64,000 nucleotides of DNA, taken from NCBI RefSeq assembly GCF_030246845.1, contig NZ_CP126889.1, forward strand, positions 1,054,001 to 1,118,000. Direction: 5' to 3'. Under the pieces are notes generated by a model that worked only from the letters and a program-made list of their open reading frames with translations, made no database searches and was not told where the DNA came from. Origin of the DNA: Enhydrobacter sp. (GTDB lineage Bacteria; Pseudomonadota; Alphaproteobacteria; Reyranellales; Reyranellaceae). Made by a program: the position numbers and the translations under genes. Shown here in pieces: positions 1-9,300 of the stretch. Within the stretch, counting starts at the first letter, position 1. Each line of letters starts with the position of its first letter.

Positions 1-839
1 ACACCCTCACTTGCCGCATGGACGTCAATCTCGTGGCGCCAGTCCATCGCGATATAGTTGAGCGCCCCGTCAACGCTCGATGCCGCGAGGTTGGTGAGGG
101 CCTTTCGCAGGAACTCCCTGAACTCCTTGCTCGACATTTCGCCGCTCGCCATGACGAATTCACGGTGCTGGTTCTTGCCAAGGCCGCTCACATGGCCGTC
201 GATCTTCACGTTGTAGGGCGGATCGACAAACACGGCGTTGGCCTTGCGGTCGCCAAGCAGCGTTGCGTAGTCGCGAGGGTCGGTGGCGTCGCCGCAAAGC
301 AAGCGGTGCGGTCCGATTGCCCAAAGGTCGCCGCGCCGGGTCACTGCCGGACCTTCTGCGAGCTGCGGAATCGCCTCGGGCTCTTCGGCCTTGGCTGGCT
401 TCAGCCCCTCCAGGATGTTGTCGATCTCGGCGTGATCGAAGCCCGTGATCGTCAGGTCGAAGTCGAGCTTTGGACCCTGGTCGATCAACCCCTGGAAAGT
501 CTTGCCGAGAAGCAGCAAGTCCCATTCCGCCATTTGAGGCAGCCGGTTGTCGAGCACCCTCAGGGCGGTGATCTGGGCGTCGGTCAGGTCCTCGCACCGC
601 ATGGCCGGAAGCTTGTCGAGACCAGCGATCTTCGCAGCTTCAACGCGGCCGTGCCCATTGATGATGGTGCTATCGCGATCGATCACGATCACGCTCTTGA
701 AGCCGAACTCGCGGATGCTCTCGACGAGCTTCCGGATCTGCTTCTTGCCGTGCTTCCTCGGATTATCCGGATGCGGCTTCAGCACCGCGATTGGCACCAT
801 CTCGATTCGGGGCATCGAGCCCGAATCTGGTGCCACCAT
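1..839 (-). CDS. ParB-domain DNA methyltransferase (N-terminal part, runs off the window)
   Basis: Open frame with no stop up to the window edge, so about 280 N-terminal residues are visible. The start ATG at 839 follows AAGGAC eight bases upstream. Residues 10-100 resemble a ParB/Spo0J N-terminal domain (NGHGR at 61-65, a typical nucleotide-binding loop). A methylase domain follows, with DPPYN at 206-210, the catalytic motif IV of N4-cytosine/N6-adenine methylases. Such ParB-methylase fusions are common in phage and accessory DNA. Upstream on the same strand is a small XRE regulator, and divergent from that is a nuclease-like gene, which suggests a restriction-modification role. The target base and recognition site cannot be read from this part. 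The long frame on the opposite strand is its shadow. Confidence 0.85.
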   Translation of the reverse strand, partial: MVAPDSGSMPRIEMVPIAVLKPHPDNPRKHGKKQIRKLVESIREFGFKSVIVIDRDSTIINGHGRVEAAKIAGLDKLPAMRCEDLTDAQITALRVLDNRLPQMAEWDLLLLGKTFQGLIDQGPKLDFDLTITGFDHAEIDNILEGLKPAKAEEPEAIPQLAEGPAVTRRGDLWAIGPHRLLCGDATDPRDYATLLGDRKANAVFVDPPYNVKIDGHVSGLGKNQHREFVMASGEMSSKEFREFLRKALTNLAASSVDGALNYIAMDWRHEIDVHAASEG

Positions 840-1112
840 TGAATTGTCCTTCAAGGTCAACTCCTTGGCGGGGAGTCGGCCGCTCATATGAATTAGGGCG
901 CGACTCCGGATGAAACGCCATGGCCGGCCCTAAGCCGGAACATGGATCCATCAGGCGTCACGCCCTCACTTTGAGTGTACCTGCAGCCGTATCGCATCGC
1001 GCTAGGCAAGCGCATCTCGCGCCGCCCCGGACTGCCCTCCACTCGGACGGAGCTGACATATTCCCGCTCCACGCGGAATGCAACCCGTGAACGGGCACCG
1101 TCGGAGTGTGTG

Positions 1113-1343
1113 CTACTTGGCCCTCGGCTTTCGCGTGGGCTCATCCAGGAGCCGGCCAGCTGGCACCTTCAGCGCCTCGGCAATCTTCTCCAACACCACC
1201 ACGGTGGGATTGCGAATCCCGCGCTCGACGCCGCTGACATAGGTGCGGTGCAGGCCGCACTCGAAGGCAAGCCCTTCCTGGCTCAGCCCCCGCTCCCTGC
1301 GGACATTCTTCACATTGAGGCCGACCCGCCGGCGCACATCCAT
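1113..1343 (-). CDS. XRE-family helix-turn-helix regulator (possible R-M controller)
   Basis: 76 residues forming almost only a Cro/C1-type HTH: GLSQEGLAFECGLHRTYVSG is helix 2-3 of the fold, and NPTVVVLEKIAEALKV gives the last helices. Size and shape match controller (C) proteins of type II restriction-modification loci. It lies upstream of the methylase gene on the same strand, with a 273-base gap that holds no convincing gene. It diverges from the nuclease-like gene at 1461. A perfect 13-base palindrome sits between the two divergent genes. The family call is firm; the controller role is inferred from context. Confidence 0.8.
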   Translation of the reverse strand: MDVRRRVGLNVKNVRRERGLSQEGLAFECGLHRTYVSGVERGIRNPTVVVLEKIAEALKVPAGRLLDEPTRKPRAK

Positions 1344-1360
1344 GGCGCGAGCGGAGCCCG

Positions 1361-1393
1361 TATGTATACTACTGATCTACAGACTATGAGTCT
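1361..1393. promoter_or_regulatory. Putative controller operator between divergent XRE and nuclease genes
   Basis: AGACTATGAGTCT at 1381-1393 is a perfect palindrome (5+3+5) whose GACT-N3-AGTC core matches the general pattern of C-boxes bound by restriction-modification controllers. A TATACT hexamer at 1365-1370 could be a -10 for the plus-strand nuclease gene. The position between the divergent regulator and nuclease fits autoregulation. Binding is inferred. Confidence 0.45.
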
Positions 1394-1460
1394 CATTTTG
1401 CTGGACTTCTGTCGGCCAGCAAGGGACCAACCCTTTGTCGCAATTGAAGAAAGGGTCGAC

Positions 1461-2006
1461 ATGGAGAGCACGCCGCCAGCCCCTTCATCCACCACGCCCG
1501 TCGAAGCGGCTCATTCGAGCGCCCGGGAGAAGGTCCTGGAACACCTGTTCGTCGGGGAACTGCTGCGCTGCCTTTGGCGACGCGGTATCCGGAACATGGA
1601 GGTGCTGCGCGCCGAAGTGGACATGGGCGGCTACGACCTGGTGCTCGAAGCGAACAAGGTGCTGCGCTATGTGCAGTTGAAGTCGAGCCATCGCACCTCG
1701 GCCACCACCAACGTCCCGGTAAACGTCAACCTCGAAGGCAAGCCCGGCGGCTGCGTGGTCTGGATGAAGTTCGATCCGGAGACCGTCGAGTTGGGCCCCT
1801 ATCTCTGGTTCGGCGCAAAACCCGGAGAGCCGGCGCTTTCCCTCGGCTCGAAGATCGCCCGCCATTCCAAGGCCGACAAGAATGGCGTGAAGGCCTTTCG
1901 TCCCAATATCCGAGTGCTGCCCATTGGGCGCTTCCAGAAGCTCGCCAGCATCGACGAGGTTGTCGACGCCCTCTTCGGAAGCCGGGTGCCAATCCAGCCG
2001 AGCTAG
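1461..2006 (+). CDS. Nuclease-fold protein, candidate restriction endonuclease
   Basis: 181 residues. ATG at 1461 is chosen because AAAGGG lies just upstream; in-frame ATGs further up fall in non-coding sequence. Residues 50-80 carry D-M-G-G-Y-D-L-V-L-E followed by Q-L-K-S-S, the spacing and chemistry of a PD-(D/E)xK nuclease core (D59, Q72-x-K74). This resembles DUF4365-like and restriction nuclease folds. The first 20 residues are low complexity (P, S, T, A). It is divergent from the XRE regulator and two genes from the ParB-methylase, so it is the natural restriction partner. No close family was recognised. It could alternatively be a stand-alone nuclease-fold protein without restriction activity. 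Confidence 0.65.
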   Translation: MESTPPAPSSTTPVEAAHSSAREKVLEHLFVGELLRCLWRRGIRNMEVLRAEVDMGGYDLVLEANKVLRYVQLKSSHRTSATTNVPVNVNLEGKPGGCVVWMKFDPETVELGPYLWFGAKPGEPALSLGSKIARHSKADKNGVKAFRPNIRVLPIGRFQKLASIDEVVDALFGSRVPIQPS

Positions 2007-2217
2007 CTTGTCCAGAGCGGTCGCCATCCCGAACGGTGCGGCTTGATCGTCGGTCGATCGCATCGCTCCTGGTACCCTCACATTCGGGCCGAACACCCTG
2101 GTCAGCGTGAAGGTCTGGGCCGCCGAGATCTGCTAGCGGCGCCGGTCTCGCGAAATCTGACGGCTCGGCCGCCTTGAATTCTGTTCAGCCGATCCCCACT
2201 TCGTTCACACGGATAGG
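2007..2217. other. No recognisable gene
   Basis: Sequence between the nuclease-like gene and the next small-protein cassette. The open frames across it are continuations or antisense of neighbours; nothing supported was seen. Confidence 0.5.
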
Positions 2218-2290
2218 CTCGCGTCGCCTGTCCGGTTCCCGCCTTTTTCCCGATCCTGTTGATCGTCGGCTACGCGCTTTGGCGCATGCC
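2218..2290 (+). pseudogene. Degenerate copy of the WKDW-type membrane peptide
   Basis: The core CTGTTGATCGTCGGCTACGC (ILLIVGYA in one frame) is shared with the better preserved copy at 34027-34117 and resembles the intact 36-residue peptide at 24410-24520. Here indels break the frame and no start survives. It sits directly upstream of the intact WIQGG-type gene, the same arrangement as at the two other WIQGG loci. Confidence 0.5.
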
Positions 2291-2338
2291 GGTCCTAAGG
2301 CCGGCGACGGCCGCTCGTCGGCCGCGAAAGGGACTCCC

Positions 2339-2698
2339 ATGAATATGCCAGCACATACCAAGCCCTGGATCCAGGGCGGCGTCGTCGGCGCCATTGCACT
2401 CGCCATCATCGGCTTCAGCTGGGGCGGCTGGGTGACCGGCGGCACGGCGGCCAAGGACAGCGTCGCCGCCTCGCACACTGCCGTGGTCGCTGCCCTTGCG
2501 CCAATCTGCGTCGAGCGTTTCCGGGCGCAGCCCGACGCTATCGTGAAGGCCGACGCCCTCCTTAAGACCAGCACTTGGGAGCGCAGCGGCCTGATCGAGA
2601 AGAGCGGATTCGCTACCATGCCTGGTAGCAAGATGGCCGATTCCGATGTCGCACGAGCCTGCGCCGAGATCCTGGCGGCGACGCCACCCAAGAGCTGA
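2339..2698 (+). CDS. WIQGG-type small membrane-anchored protein, intact copy (family of three)
   Basis: 119 residues. The start ATG at 2339 follows AAAGGG. An N-terminal hydrophobic helix (residues 10-30, WIQGGVVGAIALAIIGFSWG) runs into GGWVTGG and then an 85-residue soluble part with conserved LAPICVERFRAQ, SWER, IEKSGFATMPGS and DSDVARACAE. The two other copies here are at 12524-12888 and 34149-34511, and both are interrupted at the WVTGG position, so this is the reference copy. Function unknown. A single-pass, periplasm-facing protein is the simplest topology. The only Cys residues are in PIC and RAC. Confidence 0.75.
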   Translation: MNMPAHTKPWIQGGVVGAIALAIIGFSWGGWVTGGTAAKDSVAASHTAVVAALAPICVERFRAQPDAIVKADALLKTSTWERSGLIEKSGFATMPGSKMADSDVARACAEILAATPPKS

Positions 2699-2793
2699 GG
2701 CTCACCTTCTTCAGTGCTTTTTGGCTCGGAATTCCGGTGCACCGCCAAGTGCGGTGCACTTCGTAACGAGGAACGCGATAGTGCCAGCCGGCC

Positions 2794-2961
2794 ATGGCAC
2801 GCAGCGTTCCTGACGCCTTGCGCGCCCCTAACGCTGCCGGCAGATTCGTGCGCTTCCGCGACATAGACGAGGCGGGCCGTCGATCCGAGCTGTTCCATGT
2901 GCGAGTGGCGAAGGTCGACCGGGCCGTGTCCAGTGTAGAGGCTGCTTACCCCTACGGCTGA
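2794..2961 (+). CDS. Possible small protein, 55 residues
   Basis: Short open frame with reasonable composition (FVRFRDIDEAGRRSELFHVR in the middle) and a stop in an otherwise gene-free stretch. No clear ribosome binding site and no family recognised. It could be a chance frame. Confidence 0.25.
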   Translation: MARSVPDALRAPNAAGRFVRFRDIDEAGRRSELFHVRVAKVDRAVSSVEAAYPYG

Positions 2962-3360
2962 TCGCAACATCACCGGCCACGACCGGCGCCAGCACCTGAC
3001 ACTAATAGTAGGAGCAAGAAATCGATCCTGCTTGGCCTGAAGGAAGTGACCAAGGGCGTACCCCAGGTGCTGATCCCGAAGGAAAGTGATCGCCAAGCTC
3101 GCCGCGAACGGCCCAGGCCGCCAACATTGGGAGCGTCGGCTCGGCTGCGGTAGATTGCGGCCCTGCAAGAGGCGTTGGCCGACAGCGCACTATTCGGACG
3201 AACCCCCAAGCCATTGGGCTGCCCGCGATGGGATTGAACGATTAGCCTCCATAAGGCTAGTTGGGCGAGACGCCGCCGACAGCTCGATTTGAGCGACAAG
3301 CCAGACGAACCGGATGTTGCGCAATTGCAGCCGAAATCTGGCCCTCGCCGTTCCGGCCAG
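2962..3360. other. No recognisable gene; small hairpin at 3243-3259
   Basis: Lies 3' of the cyclic glucan synthase gene. TAGCCT-CCATA-AGGCTA at 3243-3259 forms a six-pair hairpin about 100 bases past that gene's stop, but no T-run follows on the minus strand, so it is a weak terminator candidate at best. The open frames here look like chance. Confidence 0.4.
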
Positions 3361-6300
3361 TTACTCCAAGGCCCCGATGCCTAAGGTGACGATGACGCTG
3401 TACGTGCCGCGGTCCTTGGCCAGCTTCAGGCGCACCTTGCCGTCAGAAGGAGGGTGGCTTGCTCCGTCGAGTTCCGCGGCGACCACGCCACGGCCGACGC
3501 CTTCCGGGTTGTGTATGGAGATCTCGTAGACCGACCCGCGATACCGTAGCGTCATCTCGAAGCCCGGCCATGAAGTAGGGATGCAGGGGTCGATCTCCAT
3601 CAAGTCAGCCTTGATCCTGAGGCCGAGGATCGACTCGATGCCAGCACGATAGAGCCACCCAGCCGATCCTGTGTACCAAGTCCAGCCGCCGCGCCCGACA
3701 TGCGGGACCACAGAGTAGACATCCGCTGCCACGACATAGGGCTCGACCTTGTAGCGCAGCACGCCCGAGCGCGTGCTCGCGTGGTTGATGGGATTGACCA
3801 GCGAGAACAGCTCAGCTGCCTTGTCGCCTTGGCCGAGGGCTGCGAAGCCCATGATGGCCCACGCGGCTGCGTGCGTGTATTGCCCGCCGTTCTCCCGGAT
3901 GCCCGGCGGATAGCCCTTGATGTAGCCGGGATCACGCGCGGTCTTGTCGAACGGCGGTGCGAATAGCAGGGCCAAGCGGTCGCCGCGATGCACAAGCTGC
4001 CGGTCCAGAGCCGCCATCGCCTGCGCGGCGCGCGCCGGGTCGCCAGCGCCCGACAGGGCCGCCCACGATTGAGCGATTGAATCGATGCGGCATTCGTCGC
4101 TCTGTGCGGAGCCTAGCGGCGTACCGTCATCGTAATAGCCTCGGCGGTACCACTCGCCGTCCCAGCCTTCGCGATCGAGTACCTCGGCTAACGCGCCGGC
4201 ATGCGCCGTCCATGCCGCCGCCCGTGCTCGATCGGCGCGGGCCGAGGCGATCGGGGCGAAGGCGGTCAGCGCGGCATGGAAGAACCAGCCCAGCCACACG
4301 CTCTCACCCTTGCCTTCCGCGCCAACGCGGTTCATCCCGTCGTTCCAGTCACCGGTGCCGATGAGGGGCAGCCCGTGCGAGCCGGTCTCGAGGCTCAGAT
4401 CGAGGCCCTTGGCACAGTGCTCGTACAACGATGCGACTTCGTCTGACAGGCCAGGCTGGAAGTAGAGATCGTGCTCGCCCGGCTTAAGGGTGGGACCGTC
4501 GAGGAACGGCACTCTTTCATCGAGGATAGCCACATCGCCCGTAGTCTCGATGTAGTGCGCGACAACGGTTGCGAGCCATGCCCGGTCGTCGGAGATGCGG
4601 GTGCGCACCCCTTCCCCGGCCGGCGGAAACCACCAGTGCTGAAAGTCGCCTTCGACGAACTGCCGCGCCGCGGCGCGCAGGATATGCGCGCGCGCCAGCT
4701 CGGGTCGTGACACCATGAGCGACATGACGTCCTGCAGCTGGTCGCGAAAGCCGTAGGCGCCGCTCGCCTGGTAGAAGGCTGAGCGCGCCCAATAGCGGCA
4801 GGCCAAGGTCTGGTAGAGAAGCGGGCCATTCAACAGGAGGTCCATGGCGCGATCCGGTGTCCTGACCTGCACTGCGCCTAGCGTCTCCTCCCAAAAATCC
4901 GTGACCTCGCGGTGGACGGCGTCGAGATCGGCGGCGCGATAGCGCTCGATCAATGCCCGCGCTTCGGCGACATCGGCGCCCTGCCCCAAGAGGAAGACGA
5001 TCTCCGTCGTCCCGCCGTGCTCGAGTTCCACCGTCGTCTGCAGAGCGGCGCAAGGGTCGAGCCCGGCGCCAACCCGCTGCGAAAGCACGACGCCGGCAGC
5101 CAGCGCTGCAGGGTTGCCGATCGAGCCGTTCCGACCGATGAATTCCCGGCGATCGCCCGTCCAGGCCGTCTGGCGGGCACCGAGGTCGGCGAACGCAACG
5201 CGCTCGCCGTGATGCATGTTCCAGGGGTTGCGCGCGAACAGTGCGCCGGTCGCGGCATCGCGTTCAGTTACGACAGTCGGCGCCGAGGTGCCGCGCGACA
5301 GGCCGAGCACCCATTCGGCAAAGGCCGTGATCGACAGCCGGCGGGGACGATCCGAGAGGTTGCGGAGGGTGAGCCGCGAAATCTTGAGGGAATCCGACAG
5401 GGGCACGTACTGCAGCAAATCGAGGCCGATGCCCTGCGTCGCGACTTCGAAGCGGCTGTAGCCGCGCCCATGCCGAGCCAGGTAGGACGCCGCTTCGACC
5501 CGGATTGGCAGCGCCGTTGGCGCCCACAGGACACCGCTGTCGAGGTCCTGCACGTAGAGAACCTCGCCGGGGCGATCGCCGACCGGATCGTTGGACCAGG
5601 AGGTGAGCTGGTTGTCGCGGCTGTTCCGCGACCAGGTGTAGCCGCCGCCTTCGGCTGCAACCTGGAAGCCGAACGAGGGATTGGAGATGACATTGATCCA
5701 TGGCGCCGGAGTCGATTGCCCGGGCCCCAGCACGATGACGTATTCGCAGCCATTGGACGAGAAGCCGCCAAGTCCGTTGAAGAACTGCAGCGCCGCCAGA
5801 TCCAGGCCAGGCTTCTCCGGTGGGCCGGCATCGATCACAGGCTTGCGGGCGGCAGGTGGCATCTCAGGGCGCGGCGCCTGCAGGCGATCGAGCTGATGTG
5901 CCAGGCCGCCGCGACGGCTCAGCAGGACGACGCGCGCGACGGCGAGCAGGAGGGCGCGGGTCTCGCCAGCAATCAGGTCGCTGCGCAAGACGAAGATGCC
6001 GCCAGCCTCGCGTTCAGCGCCAAGGTGGGTCCGAGAACGGCTGGTGCGGACCAGCATCTCCAAGGCGACCTGCAGGTCCTGCACGTAGGAGGCGCCGCGC
6101 TCGTTGAGGATCACGATGTCGACTGCTAGCCCCTTCAGGCGCCAGTACTCGCGGGCACGCAACACCTCGCGGACGACACCCGAATCCTCGACCTCGTCGA
6201 TGCGCACTACGACGATCGGCACGTCACCGGAGATACCCTGAGCCCACAGCAGGTGCTGTGGGGCCAATCCTCGTGCAATGGTGTCCGATGAGGAGCGTAG

Positions 6301-9300
6301 CGCCGGATTGGCATAGATCACGTGGCCCGCCAGGCGCTGATAGAGGCTGGCCTGCAGGGGAGTGATGTCGAGATGGCGCAACTGTACCTGGGCCTGCGTC
6401 CAGGCCAGCGTGGCTGCTCGCTCGAAAGCATTGGCGTCCTGATGCTTGTCGATGGCATCGAGCAGCGCCTCGCGCGAGTTCGCGACGACCGTCCAGAACG
6501 CGACGCGCGCAGACCCGCCGGGTGGGACTCGCACGCGTCGGCGCAGCGCAAAGACCGGGTCGACTACCGTCCCGACGGTGTTGGAGAGCGGTCGGCCGTC
6601 GAGGGCGGCAACGGCATTGCCGACGGCATTGCCGCGGCCGAGGAAGCGCGCACGGTCGGTCTCGATCTCGATCCCGCCCACCGCCTCGCCCTCGACGACG
6701 GCAAGATGGGCGGCCCACAGTTCCGGCTCGTCCGGACTGCGTCGCCGTCGGGTCGCCAAGATGGCGCCGGCGCTTGCCAGATATTCCGTCTGCACGAACA
6801 GCTTGGAGAAGGCTTGGTGCGCGGCATCTGCCGCCGGCGGCGCCAGCACGATCTCGGCGTAGGACGTGATCTCGATATTGCGAGGCTCGCCGCCGGCATT
6901 GGCGATGGCGACGCGCCGGACCTCGGCATCGATCTCGGGCGAAACGACGACGTCGAGCGTCGTCGTGAGAATCCCGTCGCGTCGCACGAACTCAGCCCGA
7001 TCCTCGGCGAACATGACGTCGTAGCTGTCAGGCCGGGTTCCGCGCGGCTGCCACGCCGCGGACCATACATCGGAGCTGTCGACATCGCGCAGCAGGACGT
7101 AACTGCCCCAGCCGTCGCAAGTCGTGTCCTCGCGCCAGCGTGACACGGCCTGTTCGCCCCAGCGGCTATAGCCGGATCCGGCGCCGGTAAGCATCACGGA
7201 ATAGCGCCCGTTGGACAGCAGGTGCATCGACGGGCTGACGGCATGGGGATTGTGCAGGCGCCGCACGATGGGCGGTTCGAGATCATCGACGCTGGCGTCC
7301 GCGCCCACCTCCTCGGTACGCGGATGGGCAACAGCGACATCGCGCGGCGTACGTTCCTGCAGCAGAAGCTCCGTGGCCTGGATCATGGGCTCGGCGTGGA
7401 AGCGTCCGCGCATCACGCCGTCGAGCAAGGCGTTGGCCAGCGCCACGATCGTCATGCCCTGATGGTGGGCCATGTAGGTGCGCACGACCGCCTGGGTCCG
7501 GCCTTCGGGCAGGCGCGATGGCGTGAAGTCGAGCGCCTCGTAGAAGCCGTAGTGGCCGCGCCCGCCGATCCCTGCCAGCGCGACGAAATTGGCCGCCGCT
7601 GCGGTCGGATCGACCATGGCGGCGAGTGCCGTCGCGTAAGGCGCGATGACGAGGTTCTCGTTCAGGCCCCGCTTGAACCCCAGGCCCGGCAAGCCGAAGT
7701 TGGAGTACTGGTAGGTCAGCTCCTTGTCGCGGGCGTTGTAGGCCGATTCGGAGATGCCCCACGGCACGTCGAGCGCGGCCGCGTGGGCGATTTGCCGGCG
7801 CACGATCAGGCTATTGGTCCTTTCAATCAGGCTGCCGAACGGCGCCCGCATGACCAGCGACGGCATGAGATACTCGAACATCGAGCCCGACCACGAGACC
7901 AGCGCCGCGCCACCGCCGATCGGCGTCACCTCGCGGCCCAGCCGGAACCAGTGGCGCGCGGGCACCTCGCCCTTGGCGATCGCCATGAAGCTGGCGAGCC
8001 GCGCTTCCGACGCCAGCAGGTCGTAGCAGCTCGGATCGAGCGCATCCTCGGCCACCACATAGCCGATGGACAGAAGCTGGCGTTCACGGTCGAAGAGGAA
8101 GTCGAACTCCATGCCGTTCGCCAGGGTGCGGGCGGTTGCCTCGATGGCCCGCAGGCGACCGTCAAGCACGACGCGTCCTTTCGCGTCCTGGATTTGGTCG
8201 CGGCGACGACTCTCGATCGATCGGTGTATTGCCTCGACCCAGAACAGCACGTCCTCGCTCGCCGCATCGGCCCGCTCGTGGCCGAGCGCGCGGGCCACGT
8301 CGGCAGCTCTGGCCCCAAGAAGTGCGAGGTCGTCGAACCGCTCGGGCGATTCGCCCAGCGCCACGGCGAGCTCGTCGAGCACGCCGGCCAGCTCGCCTGG
8401 CATGACAAGGTGCGTGCGTCGGTCGTCGGGCAATGCCTCCAAGGCTTCGCGCGCGAGGGTCAGGCTGTCGTGCAGCCCGTCCGCGACAGTCGCGGCTTCC
8501 GTGGGACCGCCGCGCCACGAAGCGCAGGTGCCGGCGAGCGCGATCAGATGACCCGCCAAGTTGCCGCTGTCGACCGAGGAGATGTAGGCCGGATCAAGCG
8601 GACGAAGGTCGGTCGTGTCGTACCAGTTGAAGAAGTGGCCACGATAACGCTTCAGGTGGCCGACGGTCGCGAGCGTCGCCTCGAGGCGCTCGACGGCTTC
8701 GATCGTTCCGATCCAGCCGAATTCACGGGCAGCGGCGGTCGACAGCAGCAGAAGACCGATGTTGGTCGGCGATGTCCGATGGGCAACGACGCTGGCGGGA
8801 TCCTCCTGAAAGTTGTCCGGCGGCAACATGTTGTCGGCTTCGGTCACGAAGGTCTCGAAGAACCGCCAAGTCCGTCGTGCAATCAGGCGCAGGTCGCGCG
8901 CGTCGTTTGGGGAAATCGCCAACCTGCCGGCATCGGCCGGCGCCACGCTTACCCAGCGCGCAATCGCGGGCGAGATCAGCCAGCCGAGAATCAAGGGGGC
9001 GGCGACCGGCACGGCCGCACGACCGGTATACCAGACGGCCAGCGCGGCCAACGAAGTGATGAACAGGCTTCCCACCATCTGGCCGGCAAAGGCCGGCCAG
9101 CCCGGCCGGAGCAGGCCCATCGACTGGGCGGCGGTGGTCCAGTCGAGCAGGCGACGGCGACTGACATACAGGCGGTAGAGAGTCCGCCCGATCGCATCGA
9201 GCATGAGCCAGGCTTGATGGGGAAGAAAGGCCAGGAGCAACGCCGTCTGCGACGCCGCATGCCGGATGTCGGACACGAGCGCCGACAGATGGCTGCGCGT

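Noticed and set aside
18..842. Long plus-strand open frame at the left edge
   Set aside because: It is antisense to the ParB-methylase gene, whose translation shows clear family motifs.
3210..3260. tRNA-like sequence downstream of the glucan synthase
   Set aside because: Only a short hairpin can be drawn; no cloverleaf, T-loop or acceptor stem.
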